From contig NMRB01000055.1 of the NCBI GenBank assembly GCA_002633025.1, positions 519,848-583,847 on the forward strand: a stretch of 64,000 bases of DNA, read 5' to 3'. The notes beneath the pieces were generated by a model. That model was given only the letters and a program-made list of their open reading frames with translations. It had not been told where the DNA came from and made no database searches. The position numbers and the translations under genes were made by a program. The stretch is from Notospermus geniculatus. Taxonomy: Eukaryota; Nemertea; Pilidiophora; Heteronemertea; Lineidae. Positions 51,611-62,449 of this stretch are shown in pieces; position 1 is the first letter of the stretch; each line of letters begins with the position of its first letter.

Positions 51611-53253
51611 GGAAGGGAAAAGGTGGTGAAAAAGATTGATAGGAAATTTGACATCATCTGACCAGACAAGATTGTGGACTAAATAGTTATATTGATAAAT
51701 AAAGGGGTCAACATCACAGCCAATTCAAATAAATTAATTTAGAATTATATACAACCTTGCTTTTTGTCTGTACATCTTGAAAATAGACTTTCTTAGATAT
51801 AGCAACATATTCATACATTTAAACATTTAACCTGCATTCAATGCCAAGGAGGCTATAGCCTAGTCAGAAATTTACATCGATAATCATTTACCAGCCAGAG
51901 TAACATAAGAAAACAAGAAGGAATTTATCATAATCAAATCTGGTGTGTTTGCTGTTATCAATAACAAGCAATCAGTTACTCTGAAGTACTGGACCAATTT
52001 TGCAAACTAAAATAATTTGGAATGCTATTACAAGCTCTGAAATTACATGACTTCCGTAATTAAAATATTGGAAAAATCAAAATATTTATAAATGAACACA
52101 CCTTTGTAAACGTATCCCAGTTTTCATGATTTCATCAGGCCCAAATATAACTCTTATACATGTACTTTACACCACACTTACGGCAGTGCAGTAACATAGG
52201 ACCATATCGAAATCATGTTTATTTTGACTGCTGGTACTTAACCCTCTTCAATTTCATTTGAGATAAGCTGAATTCAAACTAGATAACTGCAAAACAACAA
52301 AGATTTCAAAGCATGTCTGGTGCAGAGCTAACATTATGGTTCTTATGGTGAATATGAGGAGTTACTGGTAGTCAAAGTTGAGGGCTGGAGGTTGTTTGCA
52401 CAAGGAAATCTACAGGCATCATGATCATAAGCCTCTAACTCTGAGGTTATGAATAATACATCAGCAAGTGGAAACAACACTGAATTCAACCTAAAAGCAT
52501 GACATCAGTAAAGATGACTTACACAACCATACACACAGGTTACGGAGGTAGATGCACCGTGGACAAGCACCAGCACCTACGGGGTGTCACGAAAATAATG
52601 CTGAAATATCTAGCATGACAATTTGTTATTTCGTTTGTCTAATATAAGAATCATGATTCAGTATATTCGATCTCCAATCATTGGCAGTGATTATACAACT
52701 CAAGACACCACTGGCAATTCGGCACTGAGAAATTACCAGCCCCCTCAACAAGTTTGTGTGACAGATAGCTTTACCAACATATCCAATAAACCCAAAATAT
52801 AGTGCTACTATTCCTCTGAGCTGCTTCTAACTTGCGCATCCAATTTGAGCAAAGAGCTTTCTAATAAACGAAATCAGCATTGATTTCGGGACACTCTGTA
52901 GTACAGTTATGGGTATTTATAATGAAATATATTGCACAATGCCCAACATGGCACTTGATTTACATGACAACATAGACATGAAAGTGACAACGGTTCCTAG
53001 GCTTGCTGTAATGTTTTATCCTTTACCAACCAGGCAAACCTGTTTTTCTGGTCAATTGAATAAGAATCCAAAGGTAACCATGGTTTTTTGATTATTTCCT
53101 TCATGTTTCTAATCTCTAAATGTGGACACTTGAAGGCTACTAACTATCCAGACTCAGGGATGCATGTGCTCTTCTTCAAGGCCAACAAAATTGTAACATC
53201 GTCACATGATTTACAAAGGTCCCCGGCAAAGGTCATTGTTGTATAGACTGGTC

Positions 53254-53332
53254 TCCTGTCCACATAGGCTGCCACTCCACAGACACTTGTATTTGCAGGG
53301 CGGGAGGCTACGTGGACAGGGGACAAGTCTAG
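53254..53332. repeat. Inverted repeat with ~30-bp arms
   Basis: CTCCTGTCCACATAGGCTGCC pairs with GGAGGCTACGTGGACAGGGG with few mismatches, giving a strong stem with a short loop. It could be a small MITE core. Confidence 0.55.
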
Positions 53333-54209
53333 CTGTTGCCTTGACCATAATGAATCCTGAAGAAATACACATGCAAAATGCAAAAGTAGTACAATTCATA
53401 GACTTTGATTAAACTTGCTTCAATTAATTTCTCCTCTAGGGATGAAAGTTGCCCTGGCAGGCGAGACAATAAAACATCACCAATATTGCTTTGACTCCTA
53501 TTGGGAAAGGCACATTCCCATGTATACAACTTCAATGACCATCTTCGATTAAAAAACAATACAAGTAAGCCCCTATGAATAAATGCAATCTACATATACA
53601 ATCATTGGACTCAAACGTCCAACACGTTGCAGTAATGCTTGAACATTTGACACTGAAATCAACCCAGGTTTATACATTTAAACTGACATTCATCAACCAC
53701 ATTTGATTCTAAATGAGATCAGGAAAATCATCAAATATTTACAATAATATGGGGCAGATAATTTGATCCTGGTTGCTCGGCAACACATCTTGGTTACCTG
53801 GCAACACATTCCCGGTTGCTAACAACACGATGATCCCAAAATTTACACATGACAACCAAGGTGGAATGTAACCATGGTAACACAAAATGGAATAAAACTG
53901 GGAATGTCAACATAAACTTCTGCATAACCCATATTTCGGGTATTTGCCTCCTCATCACCGCGGCATCTAATCTCCTATGCATATCACCATTAACAGATGA
54001 TGACAAAAAATCAAGAGGACCTATTTCCAAAGTTCAAAGATTTGGTTTCAAACTGACAGCCAGAGCTCGAATGAAACTGGTCCCCAGTGTGACAACATTC
54101 TGGCTCTACATGGCATTTCTACTACATTAGATATCTACGCTGATTCAACAAAATTAGAGAAATTCTTAATGTTACGGTACATGCTATCACGTAAGAGTGT
54201 GCTGGTTCT

Positions 54210-54341
54210 TTATGATGTTGTAGTAGGCATAGTTGTTGCCATTGGTCTAGCTATTGACTGCCGTGGCTCGATAGTCAATGATGCCTTGTAGGTCTCCTCT
54301 TCTTCAAGAAGCCGTGAGGGATCCAGCAAGTAACTAGTTAC
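54210..54341 (-). CDS. RasGRF terminal exon, distal version
   Basis: It encodes [20 protein letters not shown] through PTTTS and ends TAA, 43 residues after an in-phase acceptor. It is a paralogous copy of 54555-54686 with 7 of 43 residues changed and many silent differences. A hairpin lies 27 bp upstream of its acceptor. Confidence 0.85.
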   Translation of the reverse strand, partial: VTSYLLDPSRLLEEEETYKASLTIEPRQSIARPMATTMPTTTS

Positions 54342-57300
54342 CTGAAAAATGACATCATGAAGATAAGAAAAACCCAATAGCTTTGAAGCTATGGGTTTTT
54401 TGAAATAGGAAAGAGTGACCACCACTAGTCTGTGAACACACTGCCCGTGCCATGAGACTATCTACCAATACAGGCTACTGTTGTATCATATCTAACAGAC
54501 CGGCATTGATATTCCAAAATAAGCATGGCACTTAGTTCACATTGAACCTGGTCTTCATGAGGTAGTGGTGGGCAGTGTGGTTGTCAGGGGCCTAGCTATC
54601 GACTGTCTCGGCTCAATGATCAACGATGCCCTGTATGTTTCTTCTTCCTCAAGTACGCGAGATGGATCAAGCAAATAGCTAGACACCTGAAAATGGACAT
54701 TTGCGAGAATCAAACAAATGCAGAGTAGCAGCGCAGGTTTGGCCGTCATGACCCGAAGATCATGCGATCGATTCCCATGCTGACGAGGCCAGCAATGCCC
54801 GTCACCCAAATGGACCGAGTCGGCCCGAGATACGCCAAGGCACTGCGCATGAAATGCCCATTCACAATGTACAAATTAGTTTCAAAAGTGCTGTGTCTGT
54901 GCAAGCCACCTTTGCTTTGTGCATTGCGGGAGGCGAGATCCTGTGTGTGTTGCATTTTACTGTACATGTACTTTCTAACTATGTGCTTACAAATGGTTTA
55001 GTAAATCCTTCAGTGTTTGTGTGGGTTAGTCTCATACAAACATACATGATGTAATTGACAGTGTCCTCAAGCATTTACTTATAGCAGAAAGCCTGAGACA
55101 CAACCTAAAACAAAATGGCTAATTGGTTACTCACCCTTGGGTGGTGTTCGATTCTGTATGGAGTCTGCTGGAAAAGCTGAATCTCACGAATCACGTGTGC
55201 TATCTGGAAGAGAGATTTTACAAACTCAAGCTAATGGATGGTAAAGTTTTGATAAGACTAGTTTGTTGTCAAATGAGTTCGTAGCGATTGTGTGCTGCAA
55301 CATCTGGAATGAAACAATGCAAAAGAACGCACAACATTGGCGCACTGATTGCTAGTCAACCATCTTCCGCAGTCTTCTATGCTCCTCCTACCATAGAACT
55401 TACCATTCTCATCTTGGAGAAATTGACCAAGGATTCTTCCGTCACGTTCGGTGTACCCTCCTCGATGAAGGAAAGGTCAGTTAGGTACATGCCCAAATAT
55501 GGAATGCATGGTGGATCACACCTGGAAATACCAATGTAGAGTGGGATATAAATGACAAAGTCAAAAAGCTCGTGCTTCAAAACCAATCTGCACACCTGAT
55601 AAAGACTTGGCCCAAAGGACTAGATCCGTGGGAATGTGTCTTGCCATAGCTCCCGAGTTCTTATTGAAGTTTCTTACCTAGTTCAGTCGGAGGAGCTGAA
55701 AATGATCAAGGTAAAAACGAGATACTGAAGGTTCAAACATACCTGTGAAGTGCATCCCTCATATTCTTGAATCGTCCATCGGAGGAGACGAGCGTCTGCA
55801 GCTTCTCGATCATCTGCTTTGTCTGCAAGAGATGACGATCTTATTATAAAAAGCCTTTCATAGCAGTATACCACAGCCAACGCTATAGTCCCATGCAGTC
55901 AATATGGTTCCCAGCTAAAGCACCAACGATTGGACTGTCTAAGGTCATCGATGATTGGACAGAGCAACAGTGATTGGACGGTCTCATCCCAGAGCAACAG
56001 TGATTGGACGGTCTCATCCCAGTGCAACAGTGATTGGACAGTCTCATCCCAGAGCAACAGTGATTGGGCAGTCTAATCCAGTCATACTTACCTGTTTTGG
56101 TAATCTATCCCAAGTCCTCTTCAATCGGTAAACCGAGCTGTTGACAAACGCTGCACAGATTTGCAGAACACCGTTATAGTTATGCATGCACCGGCAGATA
56201 TCTGCAATGGCTGCCCACTTCTCAATGCATGCCACACGGTCCATGATACCGCAGCGGCCGACAATCTCAGAGACAACCAGGCGACTGACTTCGTTGAATC
56301 GTTTGCTGACCAACAGTACATGTGGAGCTTTATCAGCTTTGTCAGGCTTCATCCATGCCTGGCCTAGCAACTCTCTGGAAAGGATTCAGAGCATATTCCA
56401 ATTACAAGTCTTACAGCAGGCCAGTAGGTGAGGGGTACGTGTGATTTTCTCCCAAAAGTTTGGGAAAAAGGTGTATTTTCAATGCCTGGGGAGCGACGGT
56501 TTGCTAGTCCAAAGACATTAGTAAGATGATTATGCCTGTGCTCCTATATTGAATATGGTAGCTGCTTGTAAAGTTAAGCAAATTGGTCTTCGGGGCCTAC
56601 TTACTCGCTGCGTATTGATTTGAATATCTGATGATCGAGATATGTGAGTTGTTCTGCTATGTCGAGGGCTGATAATGAGTCAAATGAGTCTTTTGATGGT
56701 GACTGAAACACAAGGAAAGACAAGTTTTCAGCAAAAGAGGACACAGAAGTGAATGTTTCAAGTGGGAAATCGATATCGATGCATCTTGGGAATGTGGTCT
56801 AGGTGAACGTTTTCATTGTTGTACTTACTGAAGGTGAAGCAAGGAGTGCTTTGAGGTCAACCTTCTTCGGGTCAACATCGTCTTTCATGATAGTTCTCAG
56901 AATGCTTGCAGCTGCCTTGTGTTCTGCTGGCAATAGATTGGCATTGCACACCATCTCCTCTAAGAGATCCTGCACCTGTTTCTTCAGGGTCAAATCTGAT
57001 TCAAAATCCTGCAAAATGAGCATGTGTAGTTCAATGTGTTGACTTTTGAACAATGTGTAGTGTAGTTCAATGTGTTGACTGTCTGGTTCTCAAAATTAAC
57101 TACCAAAGTTGATAGTCTGATTCTGGCCCAATCACACCAAGCAAAGGCATCTACACGTACCTGTGAGTGCTTTGACACCCAATGTTTGAGGACGTTTAAC
57201 ACCCTCATCGTAGCTGCAGTGCTGATCACAGACTGTCTCTTTTGTAGATAAGGTTTCAAATCGCAAGGACCTGTAAAGTTACAATGTAAATCACTTTTAT

Positions 57301-60300
57301 GATTGAGGAACATTAGGCTAGGGGTTTTCGACATTCGTTGGTGGATATATGGGAATTGTCCCAAGTGTCCATACAATCAATGAGGGAACTATTCAAATCA
57401 ATGCAACTTCCCTTATACCTAATTAAAATGCAGTTTGAAAATTCTGTGCCAACCCGATCACAAATGTACCCTACATCTCCAATGTTTTTGACAAGTCTCT
57501 CACAGATGACTTCTGACAATATCAATGAGTAACCTGCAAACTACCACCACTTGGAGGCACTCTGAGCAGTTGTACCGGTACCTCTTTTTTGACATTCTGT
57601 TCCTGTTACAAGGATGTCATGATGTCACGTTATTGCATTGCTTTACTCTGTTTTTAACATACGGTACAACCGCTCACGGTGCCGCCCTGTTGGGATAAAG
57701 TCAAGCGGTTCCTCATTGCAACTCCCTTACCTTACCTAATAAATAATATTTTTACTAAGATGATACTCAATGCAAATTGACACCTTGTACTACAAGTACA
57801 GAATACACGGTACATTTCATAACAGAGAGTATAGGTACAGCTATCATTAAAGGGAACATGTCATGAATTGAAGACCATGCTGTATACAATACCACATGAA
57901 TTGGAATGAAGGAGTCAACCGAACTGGTCAATTACTTTTTATGACTTAAAACAGCTAAATCATTTTTACATCTTGTGCATTTTCAGGGGTGAACAGGTGA
58001 AAAAGTCAGTATTCATAAGATGTAGCTGAATCATGCAATTGTAAAGGACAAGACTGAATTTTTGGTGAAATTTCTTCATTACAAGTCAGCAAACATGGGT
58101 ACTCTCATAAAGTTCAAATAGGCATCTTTCAATGGGAGGATAACAGCCAATGATTTCTGATACATTCCCTTTAAGAGCAAGAGGAGCACATGATAGTAAG
58201 ACAATGTTAACCCTTAAGAGACTAACACCACTTGAAATCAACATGCTTAAAAACCTGATGGCAAAGACACCAAAGAAAGAGCCTTGTTTTACTTTATACG
58301 AGTACCTCAAGTGCCAATTTCAGTGAGTTGAGAAGGCTTAATTAAGGGGTTGTGTGTGTTGAATGCAACCGATTGCATCCATCATAATCAAAGTCATATT
58401 GAATGCGATTTTTGCAGCAATTGCAGCATCCACCATCCCTGCTGCATCCCTGCTGGAATGGTGTCACTTGCAACAGACATATCTACATGTACATGTACTT
58501 TGCAGCAAGTCAACAGTGACAGTGATCTCTCTAGGAATTCCCTTTCTGTCATACCCTGTGCACTGGGAATACTGAACCACAGCGGCAGAAACCTACAAGC
58601 GAACTGTTGTTACCTCTTGAACGTGCGACAAATCACATCGAACTTCTTGAAGAAAGTTCTAACTGGCTCTTTGATATGATCTTTTGCAATGAAATTGGTA
58701 TCGTTATCATACAGAAGGTTCACAATTATCCCTAAAAGGTTCAGAAATACGTAGGTTTGAGTCAAGTCTCAGCTATCTACGTTTTTGTTTGGAGTTGGAA
58801 TTTCCCTCATGTAGCATTGCTGGGGACGATGGGCTACGAATTTGCAAACTGATATTGGCCATCACTTACATGAGTGTTTATGCTGCATTCAACACTGCAA
58901 TGGCACCCATTTTTTCGTGGCAGTGTTGCGAAAAATCACAAAATTTGATTCACCAGCATCATCCAAGGCGTAAAATGTTTTACTAAATGTTTGCAGGCTG
59001 TAACTGTACAGCTGAGACTTGATCCATATTACAGCCTAGTCATATGTGGAGAAATTAAAAGGTTACTTCACAAGGTCTAATTGCTATTCGGTTCAAGGGA
59101 TGACCAAGGGTGCTACAGAGTATATCATGTTAATAACACTGATGCAAAAAGCCTGGTTTGCCTGTTAGTAAAGGAGAGGGGGAGAGGGGTAGGAGGTGAA
59201 AGATTTTATCCAGAAACTACCCGGGGTTGCTTGAGCTGGAGGAGATGTAGGTTGGTGTGCTGTCCCCCCCCCCCAGTTTGATGAGTCTCAGATAAAAATC
59301 ATTCTGGCTATACCACTGCTGTCATCTACACTAAGTTCCACGCACTACCCATGCAGAAATGTTTGAATGAGATACATGATAGCATGAATTGGTAGGGATC
59401 TATCCAATTTTGAAGTGGTTTTGAGAAATCCTGTCTGATTCAAGGGCCACTGATCAGCCATGAGTTACAATCTCTATCTTTCACTTATCAAAAAGCCGGA
59501 GAGGATTCTGAGGTCCAAATTTGTATAAGAAAGTCAACAAGCTTGTTTGTACAGAAGATCAGTTGACAGGTGTTAAAACCAAGGACGTATTAGATGCATT
59601 ATACTGGAACAACTGCAGCAAGAGTGTTAATTTTACTGGAAAGAGGGGCGCTCAGATCAGGTTTCAGATGGGGCCATGCAGGTATCGGTTCACTTATGCC
59701 ACAAGTCATGTTAGTAAGATGCATCTCCCCTGAAGGTTGTAAAGGCTGTCGCAAAAAATAATGAACTAGATTTGTTCAGAAAGACAAATTTGGATGTTTT
59801 GCCAAATGCAACAGATGATGTAACTTTGAAACAGACAATAATATTTCTTCAACTGGCTTTCTCTGCATACAAGGCTTCTGATGTTGGCATGTCTGAATTG
59901 TTTACAGATGCTGTACGCCAAACTTTGACTTTAACAGGCATGACTGCAGTCTTGTACAGCATCCAGTAATGCACTTGTACAGCAAAAAGGCAATTAAACA
60001 GAATTTGCTTTCTAACTTGAAACAACTGAAGACAGAAACTCGCTGCTCTGATCGAACAAGCATTTGTAGAACGGAAAGGGTTGGCATGAGTTACTTCAGT
60101 GACAACACCATTTCCCTGGCAACACCACAAAAGATGACGTCATGCATGACGCAACACGCTGAAAAATGATGTCATCAACATAGGACAAGCTGCTCAGGCA
60201 TACTTTACATCACACGTCTCTAAGGCTGCAATCTTTCAACACCAACCCTTCTGTTCTTGGCATGTCAAATGCTTGCATTTACTTATCTTTAGACAATACC

Positions 60301-62449
60301 ATTAAGTTAAGTCTGTACGGTGAATCTGGTGTTAGCCTTTACATGGATTGGATGGTGATCTTCTAACTAGGACATATGAGAGAATCGGTTGTGCCTTCCA
60401 TGCTACGTCACTAGAGCTTAGAAGCCATGAAGAGAGTTATCTTTCCTGTGGGCCTTGTTGTTCGGAACAGAGAGCTGGCATTTAGGGCAACTTTGCTACC
60501 TTGTGTCATTATTCAAGGCCAACGCAATACATCCACCTTCAAAGCTTTTGAACAGGCAGCTTCTTAACCGAGGATGATGGCAGCCACCGATTATCTTCTA
60601 CGTGCTAGTGAGAAGATGAACAAATTTTGACTATTTGACAAACTTCAGGAGAGATGGATGATCAACACAATCTGTGCATAATCTGACAATAAGCTGGATG
60701 CAAAAATAATGATGACTATGTACCAGTACTGGCCACGGAGAGCCGGCCACCAAAGATGGTTAATGAGGACCCTGTAAGAGGTAACTTAAACTCATGAAAT
60801 AGCAGACGGAAGCTGCTGACATTCCACTCTTTATGTAGATGTGTAGGAGGTTGAGTCAGGTCGAGATTCATGAACTTTGCATCATTTTTGATGCTGTGCA
60901 ACGACCCTGAGGATTGGGCAGAAGATTCAGTCTCTAAAAGTGAACTCCATCCTTGGTAACACTAACAGTATGTTGATGTGAGCAAGAGCAAATACTTCAC
61001 GCTTCATTCAAGGCATGTCTGCAAAATGCACAACACTACCACCATATTGAAGTGAAAAGAGATACTGCATGTCAAATATTCCTAGTAGTATGGTGTTAAA
61101 ATGCCAAATTGCCAGCAAATTTAGATGAAGAGGAAGATGCTATTGGAATAGATGACCAGCACCCAAGCATTACCTTTTCTAGGACGAAGTGTACTCTCTT
61201 GAATGATCAAATAGAAAAGGGTTATTTGAAGCAAATCTAAGCAGGGTCAGCCCCATGAAAGTGCAAGACCACAGAAAACAGCAGCCACCCACAAATTCAA
61301 CACTATCTTCTCTAATCTACACCCACTGCAGCTTCCTGATGAGCAGACGGCCAATGAACATCGCATGAGCTGGCCAGGATACTCTATCTTATGAACCCCA
61401 ATGCTCAATTTTAGCCTTGGACATTGCTTGCAGAACTTCTCTGTTTGGAGAAGGCACGAAAGTTTTATGAAGGATGACCTATCATGCGTCATCTCAGCAA
61501 TGTCATGCAGAGTCTTCAGAGAGATCCTGGCACAGTCATGCATAAACTGTCCAAAGCAGCAACAGCGGGTTACCAATGAAAAGCTGCTGTGCTCATACGA
61601 ATAGCCATCTCCATCTACAAAGCTCCATAAGTCCATTTAGCAGGTAGTCTATCAGCTACAAGAGTTTGCTGCCAATGGAACGCCACAGACTTTTACATTT
61701 CCCCAGAATTTGTGGTACGTGTGGAATCCATCCATTTTCTTAATAATAGGCCTATGCATGTTTTTGATGAGTCCCACACAGACTGTCCAGGCCATCCATT
61801 GGTGGTGTCACGTACTGGGTAGGATCAAACAGACATTAAGAAAGTAATCTGGTGATGTGGCGACTAAGTGCAAGTGCTTTTTCTAGGCAGCAACAAACTG
61901 AATGGTCATACCACAGATAAATTGGTACTATACAGTGATAAAAGCCTAAGTCTAGAATGTCTCTTATCGATCATCAATATGTCTAACTATTCATGAAAAT
62001 TCAAATCAACAAACATAGGTAACAGAAGACAGGTATTTCCTAGACACAAGAAATGAACTCTATCATAACACATCCAGAATTCTATTATAATCTCTGAGTG
62101 AAGTTTAATCAGTTTACCGGTAGATAAACTACTTTACCATCCTTTGAGAGGAGAAACTCGTAGCTTTTAATACAGTTCCATGGTGACTTCATGGCCAACC
62201 TGTGAGCTGATGTACTCCACTTCAAACTCTTTAGAAGTTGCCACAGCCAGAGGCAATATCTGAGCTTTACAACCTTCTGTATCCTAGATTAAACTTCACT
62301 CCTTTTTTGAAAAGATATCCACCAAGATCGCTGCAGCACACTCACCTGCACTGTGGAACCTGTTGATGCCCCTTGGATGCCCAGATGGCGGGTTGCTCGC
62401 CCCCGCTGTCGCAATCGCAAATGCGGATGCTGCAGCTGTTGAACTCGAC
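54210..62449 (-). CDS. RASGRF: RasGRF-type Ras guanine nucleotide exchange factor, 3' exons
   Basis: Minus-strand exons 62449-62346, 57270-57161, 57008-56829, 56702-56605, 56374-56092, 55822-55743, 55521-55404 and 55203-55135, then one of two last exons (54686-54555 or 54341-54210). Phases agree throughout. The first has [20 protein letters not shown], matching the RasGRF linker. Next come [20 protein letters not shown] and the CDC25/RasGEF catalytic domain: [99 protein letters not shown]. The family catalyses GDP-GTP exchange on Ras/Rac downstream of calcium. The N-terminal PH, IQ, DH and REM parts lie beyond the window or in exons I cannot see. RASGRF1 and RASGRF2 cannot be separated. Confidence 0.93.
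54368..54402. other. Hairpin upstream of the distal RasGRF terminal exon
   Basis: AAACCCAATAGCTT and AAGCTATGGGTTT are inverted with a 2-nt loop and one bulge. It lies 27 bp from the acceptor at 54342, in the branch-point region of the minus-strand intron. Confidence 0.6.
54555..54686 (-). CDS. RasGRF terminal exon, proximal version
   Basis: It encodes [20 protein letters not shown] through PTTTS and ends TGA, 43 residues after an in-phase acceptor. It is the same length as the distal exon. No AATAAA or ATTAAA is visible on the minus strand between its stop and the distal exon, so the choice may be by splicing rather than by poly(A) site. Confidence 0.85.
   Translation of the reverse strand: MSSYLLDPSRVLEEEETYRASLIIEPRQSIARPLTTTLPTTTS
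54728..54835 (+). repeat. Possible decayed tRNA-derived SINE in a RasGRF intron
   Basis: GCGATCGATTCCCATGC resembles a B box, and GGCCGTCATGACCCGAAGAT lies at tRNA spacing upstream of it. The A box is poor, so this is tentative. Confidence 0.3.
55920..56085. repeat. 30-bp minisatellite in a RasGRF intron
   Basis: The unit AGAGCAACAGTGATTGGACG plus GTCTCATCCC is repeated about four times exactly or nearly so (55956-56080), with two decayed units to the left. It ends just before the splice donor at 56091. Confidence 0.85.
57271..62345 (-). other. Long RasGRF intron (or intron pair)
   Basis: Between exons 62449-62346 and 57270-57161. One unexplained exon-like segment (58614-58731) is listed separately. 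Poly-C at 59266-59275. The frames at 59521-59733, 59772-59969 and 61247-61636 show no domain I recognise. Otherwise I see nothing. Confidence 0.45.
58614..58731 (-). CDS. Unassigned exon-like segment
   Basis: On the minus strand, an acceptor CCTTTTAG precedes 118 bp open in only one frame, ending AAGAG before donor GTAACA. It reads [20 protein letters not shown] then [18 protein letters not shown], which looks like helical protein. Its phases (needs one base before, leaves two) do not fit directly between the neighbouring RasGRF exons. I do not recognise the family. It may be an exon of another minus-strand gene, or part of RasGRF if a further exon exists. Confidence 0.4.

Larger units (their letters stand above)
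47491..54209. other. Gene-poor region between DERL2 and the RasGRF-type gene
   Basis: No exon or RNA gene is recognised. It includes a 57/51-bp tandem duplication at 47776-47887, a poly-G run with one n near 48150-48168, a foldback near 51250-51610 and an inverted repeat near 53254-53332. Part of it may be the 3' UTR of the RasGRF-type gene. Confidence 0.45.

Noticed and set aside
59521-59969. Two adjacent plus-strand frames that looked protein-like
   Set aside because: No homology I can recall, separated by a stop, and opposite to the surrounding gene; too weak to call.
61247-61636. 129-codon minus-strand frame, cysteine-rich
   Set aside because: No recognisable domain or splice signals; cysteine content looks accidental.
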